From NCBI GenBank assembly GCA_022827325.1, contig JAJDTE010000177.1, positions 1 through 48,304 of the forward strand: 48,304 nt of DNA, read 5' to 3'. The translations under genes and the position numbers were made by a program. The first letter of the stretch is position 1; every line of letters begins with the position of its first letter. Positions 1 through 9,888 of the stretch are shown in pieces. This DNA comes from VYFG01 sp022827325. GTDB lineage: Bacteria > Pseudomonadota > Gammaproteobacteria > Arenicellales > Poriferihabitantaceae. The notes beneath the pieces were generated by a model. The model saw only the letters and a program-made list of their open reading frames with translations. It ran no database searches and was not told the DNA's origin.

Positions 1-1436
<1,436 letters not shown>

Positions 1437-1553
1437 AAGTTGGTTGTTCCGAAGAACAGTACTTTCTGAATCCCAGTGCCAGGCACCGGAATCCACATTC
1501 TGGATTGAGAGACTTCCGACGAATCGAAGCGCCCACACAATCTGCTTGATTGA

Positions 1554-1566
1554 TTGTAAAAGACCA
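1554..1566 (-). promoter_or_regulatory. boxA antitermination element of rRNA leader
   Basis: On the minus strand the leader reads TGGTCTTTTACAA, close to the classic rRNA boxA (TGCTCTTTAACAA), about 120 bases before the mature 16S 5' end. In the known mechanism NusB/NusE bind boxA RNA to protect rRNA transcripts from Rho termination. It is followed by the gammaproteobacterial leader segment AGATTGTGTGGGCGC. Confidence 0.7.
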
Positions 1567-1604
1567 GGGAATTAACGGCAGAACGCCGTCATCCGGGAGC
1601 GCGA

Positions 1605-1632
1605 ATTATACAGATTCAAGGCCCTCCGTCAA
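1605..1632 (-). promoter_or_regulatory. rRNA operon promoter
   Basis: Minus strand: -35 TTGACG (1627-1632), 16-base spacer, -10 TATAAT (1605-1610), then a GCGC-containing discriminator, the pattern of growth-rate-regulated rrn P1 promoters. Runs of A and T at about 1646-1715 lie just upstream and resemble an UP element. Transcription would start near 1597, giving a leader of about 160 bases before 16S. Confidence 0.85.
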
Positions 1633-2463
1633 CAACAATCCGGGTTTTTTTCATATTTGTGAAAAAAAGAGACTGGCTGGATTCATATTATTGATTTTGA
1701 ATAATTTTTTTCTTCAGCGGCCGAATGGCCGCAAGAGGCTCCGCGGGCCCTGCCGGGACGGCACGGCACCGGGGCCGGCCCGTGGACTCCGGGCGGAATC
1801 CCGGCGCCGGAACAGCAGCCGGAAAGCGGGGACCCAGCAAGGCATTCCCCCTAGTCGGCCGGCGGTGGCAAATCCGGCCCCAACGGTAGTCTTCCGGGGC
1901 AACTTGTTCCCCCGACCAGCCCCGAAACGTCCTGGCCGCCCCGGTTCGACACGCTTACGGTTTACGGTGCTACCTGACACGCGATGCCGGGCTGCTGACC
2001 GTAGTTGTAGGATATCTGGATATTTCCCGAAGTCACCACCGATGGTGCCGAAAATGGTGGGACGATTCATTCCATGACCTTATTCGATGGAATGGGGACG
2101 AAGTGAGGCGGTGTTGACACGAGGTGGACTTTGACGAACCCCCACACGGATGGCGTGCTGGTCATCGGCAAGGCCGATATCGACTTCGGCTTCCTCCTGC
2201 GTCTTCGCGCTCGGGCTTGCGTTCCTAGATATACCGGAAGGAGGCAAGATCGTGGAGTTGTAATCATCGTCCTCAGTGCTGGCATCCTCTCGGGCTTTCC
2301 GGCTCACCAAACTCCAAACATCACACCAACTCTAATTAACTGAAAATAAAGAATAAATGTTTATCATTTATATTATGACCACTGAATTAGCATTCACTTG
2401 AAAAGTTGGTAATTCTAAGTTTGATAAGCCATAATCCGATCATTTCTAGGAGGTTGGAAAGTA
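1633..2463. other. Region without recognised gene
   Basis: Between the rrn promoter and the island. 1633-1720 is A/T-rich and probably an upstream activating stretch for the rRNA promoter. 1720-2330 is G/C-rich with open frames on both strands, but none has a ribosome site and a recognisable protein. From about 2335 the base composition drops to A/T-rich, marking the left side of the island. The promoter of the first island gene should lie in 2340-2450, but no convincing -35/-10 pair stands out. Confidence 0.5.
2075..2085. repeat. Direct repeat copy 1 (11 bp), possible island flank
   Basis: TGACCTTATTC here recurs exactly at 9878-9888, just past the last island gene. Two 11-base copies about 7.8 kb apart could be a target-site or attachment duplication, but a chance match between two flanks of this size is possible. 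Confidence 0.2.
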
Positions 2464-2526
2464 GTGCTCGGAAAAATACCCATAGAATCAATAAAGAATT
2501 TCGCCTATTCACAGGCAAGAAAGTGA
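2464..2526 (+). CDS. Possible 20-residue leader ORF before radical-SAM gene
   Basis: A GTG at 2464 follows a perfect AGGAGG (2448-2453) by 10 bases and opens a 20-codon frame ending in TGA 14 bases before the radical-SAM gene. This is the strongest ribosome site in the region, stronger than that of the long gene. It may be a leader peptide or a translational-coupling ORF. The frame is short enough to occur by chance. The product (starts MLGKIPIES, ends SQARK) resembles nothing I recognise. Confidence 0.25.
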   Translation: MLGKIPIESIKNFAYSQARK

Positions 2527-2540
2527 AAAGGCACTAGAAA

Positions 2541-4193
2541 ATGAGCCAAAAAAGAATTCTCCTGATGGAGCCCGGATACCGAAACAAGTATCCCCCCCTT
2601 GGGCTGATGAAGCTCGCTGCATATCATAAGACCCGCGGAGACTATGTGAAATTCACCAAGGTGGGTTTCGGCAAGGACGAAGGCATATCATCGCTTCTGG
2701 AAGCCCCATGGGATCGGGTCTATGTCACCACGTTGTTCAGCTTCGAGTGGAAAAGGACAGCTGAGGCGATCGACCGAGCAATTCAGATTGCAGCAATGCA
2801 GCCAGAGCGAGTTTTTGTCGGGGGGATTGCGGCTTCCCTAATGCACGACGACTACCAGAATGAACCCCGGTGGGCTGGAGTTCGATTTATCAAGGGACTT
2901 CTTGTGGAATCTCCCGCGAAGGCTCTGAAGTTGTCAGCAGAAGATTGCGATTTCGGTGCTGACGACCTGTCGGGACAACCCATAGAGGAACGAACCCCGG
3001 ATTACGACATCCTGTCAGATATCAGTTACACCTACCCGGTACGAGATGCATATTTCGGTTACGCATCGAGGGGGTGTGTTCGGAAATGTGCTTTTTGCGG
3101 TGTTCCCAAGCTCGAAGGCCCACAGCGTGAAATGCCGCCCCTGACGGAACTAGTGAATGGTATCGACGCTGCACACGGGACCAAGAAGGATATGGTGTTG
3201 ATGGACAATAACATCACTGCATCCGCTAGATATAAGGAGGTAATTGCAGAGTTGAGAGATCTGGGCTTCGAGTCCGGGGCGACATTAACCCGGCCCGGAA
3301 GCAGGCCAATAAAACGACGCGTGGATTTCAACCAAGGTGTGGACGCAAGGATCCTGGCCAAATCGCCGATGTACCTCAAGGAAATGGCCACAATCTGCAT
3401 CAGCCCGCTGCGTATCGCGTTCGACCATATTGGGATGAGGAAGGTTTACGATGTTGCCATTCGGATGGCGGCAGACAACGAAATCACATCGCTGTCGAAT
3501 TACATGCTCTACAACTTCATGGATTCGCCAAGTGACCTGTACGAACGGATGAGATTAAATATTTCGCTCAACGAGGAGTTGAATATCAGGATCTGGTCGT
3601 TCCCCATGCGGTACCAGCCCGTGACCCTAAAGGAACGCACCCACGTGGGAAAGTTCTGGAACCGCTACTACTTGAGATCATTTCAGATCATACTCCAGGC
3701 AACCCATGGACTGGTCAGTGGAAATCCGTCTTTTTTTATGAGGGCATACGGTGAAGACAAGCATGAATTCGAACGTCTCCTCAGCATGCCACATGCATTT
3801 ATATTTCATCGGGACCACTACGAGTTCGGGGATGGAAGGTCAGTTCTTGACGAATATTATGGGTTACGCAATCGATTGTCTGGAGGACAGGAACAGGAAC
3901 TGATCGGACACCTAGCGGGACCGGATGGCGTAATTACCGGTCTACCAAGGAAGCACTACACAAAGCTGATAAGCGACAGCACTATAGACCCGGCAATTCG
4001 AAATGTTATGCGATTCCATACCCTTGACACTAGACATCGAATTGGTTCCGAGGATAAAAAAATCTTACCGGTATTTTCGCAACTCAATCAAGACCCAGTC
4101 ATGCCTGGAGAGGATGAGCATGTGGAAGACGCTGGTCTGTACGATGATGATTCAACGCAACAAGACATAAGAAACCAACGCGTAAGCATCTAA
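2541..4193 (+). CDS. Radical-SAM protein, island gene 1
   Basis: A 550-residue protein with the radical-SAM cluster motif CVRKCAFC (C179, C183, C186), which in the family binds a [4Fe-4S] cluster and S-adenosylmethionine to make a 5'-deoxyadenosyl radical. The N-terminal stretch EPGYRNKYPPLGLMKLA (10-26) looks like the start of a B12-binding-type Rossmann domain found before many radical-SAM cores, but no DxHxxG cobalamin motif is seen, so cobalamin use is doubtful. Later segments DNNI, FNQGVDAR and SNYMLYNF fit a radical-SAM barrel. The last 50 residues are acidic and probably disordered. Substrate unknown. It sits 22 bases before the GHKL ATPase gene, probably in one operon. Composition is more A/T-rich than the chromosome around it, suggesting transfer. 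Confidence 0.8.
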   Translation: MSQKRILLMEPGYRNKYPPLGLMKLAAYHKTRGDYVKFTKVGFGKDEGISSLLEAPWDRVYVTTLFSFEWKRTAEAIDRAIQIAAMQPERVFVGGIAASLMHDDYQNEPRWAGVRFIKGLLVESPAKALKLSAEDCDFGADDLSGQPIEERTPDYDILSDISYTYPVRDAYFGYASRGCVRKCAFCGVPKLEGPQREMPPLTELVNGIDAAHGTKKDMVLMDNNITASARYKEVIAELRDLGFESGATLTRPGSRPIKRRVDFNQGVDARILAKSPMYLKEMATICISPLRIAFDHIGMRKVYDVAIRMAADNEITSLSNYMLYNFMDSPSDLYERMRLNISLNEELNIRIWSFPMRYQPVTLKERTHVGKFWNRYYLRSFQIILQATHGLVSGNPSFFMRAYGEDKHEFERLLSMPHAFIFHRDHYEFGDGRSVLDEYYGLRNRLSGGQEQELIGHLAGPDGVITGLPRKHYTKLISDSTIDPAIRNVMRFHTLDTRHRIGSEDKKILPVFSQLNQDPVMPGEDEHVEDAGLYDDDSTQQDIRNQRVSI

Positions 4194-4215
4194 GACTGAA
4201 ACCCGAGGATCTACT

Positions 4216-5694
4216 ATGCTGAAGCATACCGAGCCAGCGTCGCTGGTGGGAGCGGATATACTAAATCTGGTTACAACCGGTATGTACTACACCCCACTGG
4301 CAGTTTATCGAGAATACATTCAGAACTCGGCAGATGCGATCGAAAAATCTAAGTGGCCTGACCAAGGACGAGTAGATATCTCAATCAATCCAGGAAATAA
4401 CAACATCAAAATCAGGGATAATGGTCCTGGGCTCTCACCTGAACAAGCAAAACGGAATCTGATCCCCATCGCTCGGAGCTCCAAACAGCGAGGCGTAGAC
4501 CGTGGGTTCAGAGGAATCGGTCGGCTTTCCGGCCTAGCGTTCGCAGAAAAAGTCACATTCAGAACGAGGAGCAAGAAAACTCAGCCGGTAACCGAGGTCT
4601 CCTGGGACGGCATTTCCCTACGCGCGAATGCAGTGCCCAATGCAGACCCGGAAAAGATCATCAAGAGCTGCGTAAAGGTATCGAAAATAGAGGACAGCGG
4701 ATGGCCAAGTAACTTCTTCGAAGTTGAGATTGAACAAGTGTCCAGATACGCTGCAGACAGGATTTTGAATCGAGAAGCTGTCCGGAGATATATCGGCGAG
4801 GTAGGGCCGGTGCCCATGGCAGAATCGTTTCCGTTTGCGAATGAGGTGGAGGTACTTTTCCCAGATGGGAAAAAACTTCTAACGCTGGAAGTGACCCTGG
4901 AAGGAGAAGAAGAGCCGATACGACGCATGCATGGATCAGGTCTCAAGTTTTCAGAAGACCGGAAGGACACATTCAGGGAAATTCAACAGATCAGAATTCC
5001 GGCCGTAGATAGCGATAATGACGCTGCAATCGGGTGGATCGCTCACACATCATATCTGGGGGCAATCCCGAAAGACATGGGAGTGCGAGGAATCCGACTT
5101 AGGGCAGGAAACATACAGGTCGGGGGAGAAGACGTCCTTGATCCATTGTTCAAGGAAGAACGCTTCAACAGGTGGTGCATAGGCGAATTACACGTGATCG
5201 ATGCACGGCTCCTGCCGAATGGTCGGCGAGATTACTTCGATCCCAATCCCCACTTGAGACACATAGAAAACCATCTTGAATCGATCATCCATGGAATAGT
5301 GAAACGATGCCGGAATGCTTCATCGAGCCGGGTACAGTCCAGGAAGGTACAAACGGTATTGGAACACATGGATAGTGCGTATAGCTTGGCGGGGTCGGGA
5401 TATCTGAAGGCAGCAGATTCAAAAGCCCTCGTAACAGAGGCATTGGAGAGGCTGCAAGAGCTTGAAGACAATATGAGTGCAGATAGCCTAATTTATCAAC
5501 AGAATGGACAAAAGCTTTTTGAACTCAAGACGAAACTGAATGGATTCAAACCAAGAAGAGGGCGGCCAACCCTGGAAAACGTCCGCAGTGGGGAGGTTGC
5601 AACATACCAGCGAATATTCAGGGCACTGACAGAATTTAGCAGTTCTCCGGCGATAGCCAAGGAGATGATTGAAGGTGTTCTGAAATACGCATAA
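4216..5694 (+). CDS. GHKL/HSP90-type ATPase protein, island gene 2
   Basis: A 492-residue protein with an N-terminal GHKL (Bergerat-fold) ATP-binding domain: N box REYIQNSADAI (32-42, with E33, N37, D40), G1 box DNGPGL (68-73) and G2 region GFRGIGR (97-103). This fold is shared by HSP90, MutL, gyrase B, MORC proteins and several defence ATPases. The middle part resembles no family I can name. The C-terminal 130 residues are charged and helical (LERLQELEDN), with a basic patch FKPRRGRP that may contact nucleic acid. A GAGGAT ribosome site precedes the ATG. It follows the radical-SAM gene closely, so the pair probably acts together. It is not HtpG, which is encoded separately at 33346. Confidence 0.8.
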   Translation: MLKHTEPASLVGADILNLVTTGMYYTPLAVYREYIQNSADAIEKSKWPDQGRVDISINPGNNNIKIRDNGPGLSPEQAKRNLIPIARSSKQRGVDRGFRGIGRLSGLAFAEKVTFRTRSKKTQPVTEVSWDGISLRANAVPNADPEKIIKSCVKVSKIEDSGWPSNFFEVEIEQVSRYAADRILNREAVRRYIGEVGPVPMAESFPFANEVEVLFPDGKKLLTLEVTLEGEEEPIRRMHGSGLKFSEDRKDTFREIQQIRIPAVDSDNDAAIGWIAHTSYLGAIPKDMGVRGIRLRAGNIQVGGEDVLDPLFKEERFNRWCIGELHVIDARLLPNGRRDYFDPNPHLRHIENHLESIIHGIVKRCRNASSSRVQSRKVQTVLEHMDSAYSLAGSGYLKAADSKALVTEALERLQELEDNMSADSLIYQQNGQKLFELKTKLNGFKPRRGRPTLENVRSGEVATYQRIFRALTEFSSSPAIAKEMIEGVLKYA

Positions 5695-5757
5695 ACCAGC
5701 AGTTCTAAATTTGCGAATATGAATTAGTCAAAATCATTATTACAGTTAATCAGTTTT

Positions 5758-5886
5758 ATGAATCCAGAACATCTGACTTCCATCGCAGCAAGAATATATA
5801 TCACGTCCGGACTTAGGCGTAGATTCAGTGAAAATATACCAAACCGTCAGGTCTTCAGAGAAGATGCATTGCGCTTAATTATCTGA
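5758..5886 (+). CDS. Possible 42-residue protein in island gap
   Basis: The 226-base gap after the GHKL gene contains an ATG frame of 42 codons (begins MNPEHLTSIAARIY, ends FREDALRLII). Its composition looks protein-like (Arg-rich amphipathic pattern), but no Shine-Dalgarno sequence precedes it. It could be a small regulator, a gene remnant, or chance. The rest of the gap, 5695-5757 and 5887-5920, is A/T-rich and probably holds the promoter of the following genes. Confidence 0.25.
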   Translation: MNPEHLTSIAARIYITSGLRRRFSENIPNRQVFREDALRLII

Positions 5887-5920
5887 GGAATATTGAAATT
5901 ACAATTGAATTTAAAGAGCA

Positions 5921-6955
5921 GTGAATAGTACATATAGAGATATACCGATTGAACAGATAGATTTTGACCGAGAAAATCCAAGGATAAAGGTGGCACTTGA
6001 AAAATATGGCGACAAACTCAATGACCAGCGAATACGCTTTGCATTACGAAGCGCCACGGAAGGGTCTCAAAGTTTCACATCATTTAATTCACTAAAGGAT
6101 TCAATTAGGGCAGCACGAGGAATTTCCGTACCTGTAATTGTTTGTGAAAACGAAGGCCGTTTTGTTTGCATTGATGGAAATACACGGCTAACGATTTATC
6201 ATGAGCTTTTAGAAGAAGAAGCGCCAGGTGAATGGAACACTATAAACTGCCTCGTTCTAGATAACCCTGAACAACGCGACATTGAAACTATCCGAGTCAC
6301 TGCACACCTAGTTGGTGCAAGGGAATGGCCCGCATACGAAAAGGCTAGATATCTTCATTACCTTCGAAACGTTGAATTTATGGACTATGACGAACTTATT
6401 GCAAGGTGCGGGGGGAGCCGAAATACAATCACACAGCAAATCGATGCATACCATGACATGAATAAATATTATCGAGACGTAAACAGTGACGATGCGTTCC
6501 ATGTGGATCGATTTAGTGGCTTCGTTGAATTGCAGAAGAAAAACATTAAGGATGCAATTTACGATGCAGATTGTGACTTGTACGATTTTGGCAAATGGAT
6601 ATGCAATGGTCAAATTTATAGACTCGCTGACGTTAGAAAATTGCCCTGGGTACTGGCCGACGAAGAAGCAAAAAACGAATTTGTCAGTGGCGGCATACGA
6701 TCAATCGAAGACGCAATTTCCATCGTAGAATCCAACAGAAAGAAGGATGACAAATCGCAAGCGGAAAAAACTAAAGTTACTGATGCAAGCATCCCTGTGT
6801 TGGCCCAAGCTTTGCTTGATAAATTGAATAATATGTCAAGGGGGGAACTGGTTGCACTGAGAGATAGGGACTATGAGTCTGCCGATGAAGAAATAGTATT
6901 ACTGAACGAACTGGCTGAGAATCTACTCGACCTTATCCAGGATGTCTCAAAGTGA
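5921..6955 (+). CDS. ParB/sulfiredoxin-fold protein A, island gene 3
   Basis: A 344-residue protein with the start of a ParB N-terminal domain, IPIEQIDFDRENPRI (9-23), and the core motif IDGNTRL (about 83-89), equivalent to the DGN/DGQ-R motif with which this fold binds nucleotides (CTP in ParB, ATP in sulfiredoxin, NTP in DGQQR proteins such as DndB and GmrS). A helical segment with an apparent helix-turn-helix (DELIARCGGSRNTITQQI) follows, as in ParB. It is not chromosome-partition ParB: there is no ParA neighbour. The start is GTG with a weak AAAGAG site. It overlaps the nuclease gene by 14 bases and is a diverged paralogue of the last gene of the block (8870-9880), with matching motifs and a similar C-terminal helix. 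Function unknown; probably a DNA-bound NTP switch. Confidence 0.75.
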   Translation: MNSTYRDIPIEQIDFDRENPRIKVALEKYGDKLNDQRIRFALRSATEGSQSFTSFNSLKDSIRAARGISVPVIVCENEGRFVCIDGNTRLTIYHELLEEEAPGEWNTINCLVLDNPEQRDIETIRVTAHLVGAREWPAYEKARYLHYLRNVEFMDYDELIARCGGSRNTITQQIDAYHDMNKYYRDVNSDDAFHVDRFSGFVELQKKNIKDAIYDADCDLYDFGKWICNGQIYRLADVRKLPWVLADEEAKNEFVSGGIRSIEDAISIVESNRKKDDKSQAEKTKVTDASIPVLAQALLDKLNNMSRGELVALRDRDYESADEEIVLLNELAENLLDLIQDVSK

Positions 6956-7391
6956 GGTACACCGTCGACTGGTTGTCGACACTTCGAAGGCGATTCAAGA
7001 ACTGTATCCAAGGGTAAATATCACCAAAGACATATTAGAAAACCCTGGGGACGACATACCTCAGATTGTTGGCAACTATCGACCGGATATATTCGCTAGG
7101 ACCAGCGACCCACGTATACAAATAGTTATTGCTGAGGCAAAAACACATAACGACTTAAAACATAGTCATACTCTATGTCAGATTGATGCTTTTATAAAAT
7201 ATCTTGAGTCGAAGAAAGCTACTAATGGAACATTTATCCTGGCTGTTAGCGGGCATAACGAATTCGCAAAAACTATTCTGAATTTCAATTTCAGAGAACG
7301 TGTTACGGAAAATCTACACATAAAACTTTTTGACTATCTGGATTTCTGGGACTTAGGACCTCTAGGAGAAAAGACGTGGCGTTTGTTTTGA
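6942..7391 (+). CDS. Small PD-(D/E)XK-type nuclease candidate, island gene 4
   Basis: A 149-residue protein with the pattern of a PD-(D/E)XK nuclease fold: an N-terminal helix, then YRPDIFA (D49), a short loop, and the strand IVIAEAK (E65, K67), matching PD...ExK metal-binding residues. A following helix with Q80 fits the usual layout of Holliday-junction-resolvase and VRR-type members. Assignment rests on motif spacing only. It overlaps the ParB-like gene upstream by 14 bases and the SNF2 gene downstream by 16 bases, so the three are translationally coupled. It probably cuts DNA under control of the SNF2 motor. Confidence 0.6.
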   Translation: MSQSEVHRRLVVDTSKAIQELYPRVNITKDILENPGDDIPQIVGNYRPDIFARTSDPRIQIVIAEAKTHNDLKHSHTLCQIDAFIKYLESKKATNGTFILAVSGHNEFAKTILNFNFRERVTENLHIKLFDYLDFWDLGPLGEKTWRLF

Positions 7392-8854
7392 GAAGAAAAC
7401 CAGTATTTTCACCAAAGCACGAGGCCTATGCTTACCAGGTTGATGCAATTAGGGCGGTCAAAGACTTGCCTCACGCCGCAATCTTTCACGAACAGGGACT
7501 TGGAAAGACAAAAATTGCAATTGACCTAACCTTACTATGGTTGGGAAGCGATACCGTGGATACTGTGTTCATAGTCACAAAGAAATCATTAGTTGAAAAT
7601 TGGCGAAAGGAGGTAAAGGGTCACTGCCATATCACACCACATATCCTGTCAGGCAATCGAGTACAGAACAGTGCGTCACTAAATTCACCTGTATTAATCT
7701 ACGTTACAAACTACGAAACGATCACGGCAAATCTACAGATAATCAAGCTTTTCTTACAGACATGTCGAGTTGGATGCATACTCGACGAGAGTCAGAAGAT
7801 TAAAAATCCAGATGCTGGCTTGACACGTATATTCCACGACATGGCTGCATATTTTGAGCGCCGGGTCATCATGACTGGAACACCGGCCGCGAACAGACCC
7901 TACGATATCTGGTCACAAGTGAAGTTTCTTGATGGCGGTGAATCACTCGGTATGGACTTTGAACAGTTCAAGCAGGGTATGGACTTACCAGAAAATCACT
8001 CAATAGCGGACGACTATGGAAGTCGTCTGTCGACAATTTACGAAAGAATCGCTCAATTCACGGTAAGAGAAACAAAGGACACTGCAGGTATTCATCTACC
8101 CGAAAAAAGCATCATCAGTCACTATGTTGAATTGCCAACATGGCAAATGGATAAGTACACGGCTTACAGAGACGAACTTGCGTATGAATACGATAGAGAG
8201 GGAATTGTCGAAACAGACAGTGTTGACAGCATCCTTAAAAGACTTTTACGTCTGGTTCAGTGTGCATCGAACCCAGCCTTAATTGATGGAAATTATGAAC
8301 ACATACCTGCGAAATACCCAATACTTCTCGATATGTGCCATCAGCTTACAAAGGAATCCAAGGTAATAATTTGGACAGGATTTATTGAAAATGTTAACTG
8401 GCTTGCCGAGAAGCTAACAGAATTTAACCCTGCGATCATTCATGGAAGTCTAACCATGAATCAAAGAAACGAAGCGGTTAGAAACTTCACTGAGACATCA
8501 AATAAAGTGCTCATTGCAACGCCAGGCGCAGCAAAAGAGGGACTTACCCTGACAGTTGCGAACCATGCGTTTTTTTTCGACCGTAGCTTCAGCCTCGATG
8601 ACTATCTCCAGGCACAAGACCGTATACATCGTATTTCACAAGAACGAGATTGTTATATTCACAATCTCATCGCCAAAGACACAATAGACGAATGGGTCGA
8701 TGTTCTTCTGGCAGCAAAATATAAAGCTGCACAGCTTGCACAGGGAGATATTGATATAACAACCTTCAGAGATACCTTCCGTACAGATGTTTCTGAAGTG
8801 TTAAAAGAAGTTCTTTTCCCACATGAATCCAACAGCCACCAAATTCAATGTTAA
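7376..8854 (+). CDS. SNF2-family DNA translocase/helicase, island gene 5
   Basis: A 492-residue superfamily 2 ATPase of the SNF2 group. Visible motifs: motif I HEQGLGKT (38-45), motif II DESQ (137-140), motif III MTGTP (166-170), motif V-like TPGAAKEGLTL (about 382-392) and motif VI QAQDRIHRISQ (412-422). The QDRxHRxxQ form is typical of SNF2. It is a minimal two-lobe motor without obvious accessory domains; partners probably give specificity. The start is GTG with an AGGAG site at 7363-7367; an upstream start would deepen the overlap. SNF2 motors in bacteria recur in defence loci such as DISARM and Dpd. It is 15 bases before the second ParB-like gene. Confidence 0.88.
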   Translation: MAFVLRRKPVFSPKHEAYAYQVDAIRAVKDLPHAAIFHEQGLGKTKIAIDLTLLWLGSDTVDTVFIVTKKSLVENWRKEVKGHCHITPHILSGNRVQNSASLNSPVLIYVTNYETITANLQIIKLFLQTCRVGCILDESQKIKNPDAGLTRIFHDMAAYFERRVIMTGTPAANRPYDIWSQVKFLDGGESLGMDFEQFKQGMDLPENHSIADDYGSRLSTIYERIAQFTVRETKDTAGIHLPEKSIISHYVELPTWQMDKYTAYRDELAYEYDREGIVETDSVDSILKRLLRLVQCASNPALIDGNYEHIPAKYPILLDMCHQLTKESKVIIWTGFIENVNWLAEKLTEFNPAIIHGSLTMNQRNEAVRNFTETSNKVLIATPGAAKEGLTLTVANHAFFFDRSFSLDDYLQAQDRIHRISQERDCYIHNLIAKDTIDEWVDVLLAAKYKAAQLAQGDIDITTFRDTFRTDVSEVLKEVLFPHESNSHQIQC

Positions 8855-8869
8855 TTTGAACAAGCCAAG

Positions 8870-9880
8870 ATGACTAAAGACGAAAACAAAATCGCAATTT
8901 TGGGTGATGAGCTCCAAGCAAGTCATGAAAATATTCCGATCGAGGACCTAAAATTCTTACCGGATAATCCACGCGTATATGCGGTCACGAGAGAAATGGA
9001 TGATTTCCATGACCTTACACAAGAAGAGAAGCAAGTAAGAATCTATGAATGCTTGCTCAAAGAACCAAGTGTAAAAAATCTTCAGCCTGAAATTAAGAGG
9101 GACCTTGGTCTACAAGAACCTATTATTGTTCGATGGGATACAAAGGAAGTGATCGAGGGCAATTCTCGACTCGCAGTATATCGTAAGCTAAATAAGGAGT
9201 TTCCAGATGAAGAGAATTGGAAGGAAATACACTGCCTTGTTGTAGATAAGCTAACAGATGAACAACAGACACGTCTTCTGGGACAGATACACCTTCATGG
9301 GAAAACAGATTGGTCTAGATACGCTAGGGCATTGTACTGTTATAGGTGGGTAGTGGAACTAAAAAAAGACCCAGATTCCTTGGCAACAATATCAGGACTA
9401 ACAAAACAGGAAATTAAAAAAAATGTCACTACAATTAAGCTTATGCATCGAAATGATGACAACATCCATTCCAACTTCAGCTATTATGATGTACTGGTTA
9501 GAAACAGGGTAATTTCGTCTGCGATAGAAAGAGATAATTCACTTAGTGATGCATTACTATCCAAAATAAAGAAAAAAGAATTCACTGCTCAAGAAATGCG
9601 TGATCGGCTACCTTCAATCATAGAAAAGCCTAAAATACTTCGTAAGTTTCAGAATGGGTCCGTATCGCTAAATGACGCATATGATCGGGCATCAATCAGC
9701 GGTGCACAGCACCGGCTTAAAAAGATATATGAGAGTCTGGAAGATATTGAGAGAAAAGACATTGTAGCCTTGGAACGGAACGAGATGAATGCTGTAGATC
9801 AAGTAATAAAAAAGATACGACGCAGACTAGAAACAGTATCAAAAATAGTCAAGACAAACCTACAAGAAAAAACTTCCTGA
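8870..9880 (+). CDS. ParB/sulfiredoxin-fold protein B, island gene 6
   Basis: A 336-residue protein laid out like gene 3: IPIEDLKFLPDNPRV (about 22-36), then an all-alpha insert, IEGNSRLAVY (about 96-105) in place of IDGNTRLTIY, then IHCLVV matching INCLVL of gene 3, then a helical C-terminus with the shared pattern VALERN. The acidic residue before GN-R is Glu rather than Asp, so the nucleotide chemistry may differ from the paralogue. It probably binds DNA or nucleotide and partners the SNF2 motor. It closes the four-gene block. The frame stays open for 34 codons past its TGA (9881-9982). Confidence 0.72.
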   Translation: MTKDENKIAILGDELQASHENIPIEDLKFLPDNPRVYAVTREMDDFHDLTQEEKQVRIYECLLKEPSVKNLQPEIKRDLGLQEPIIVRWDTKEVIEGNSRLAVYRKLNKEFPDEENWKEIHCLVVDKLTDEQQTRLLGQIHLHGKTDWSRYARALYCYRWVVELKKDPDSLATISGLTKQEIKKNVTTIKLMHRNDDNIHSNFSYYDVLVRNRVISSAIERDNSLSDALLSKIKKKEFTAQEMRDRLPSIIEKPKILRKFQNGSVSLNDAYDRASISGAQHRLKKIYESLEDIERKDIVALERNEMNAVDQVIKKIRRRLETVSKIVKTNLQEKTS

Positions 9881-9888
9881 CCTTATTC
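9878..9888. repeat. Direct repeat copy 2 (11 bp)
   Basis: Exact match to TGACCTTATTC at 2075-2085; it starts on the TGA stop of the last island gene. A second candidate pair, ATCAATAAAGAA, lies at 2487-2498 and 9950-9961. Both could mark island ends or be chance matches. Confidence 0.2.

Noticed and set aside
1550..2077. Plus-strand frame upstream of the 16S promoter
   Set aside because: It crosses the rRNA promoter and has no family-like residues.
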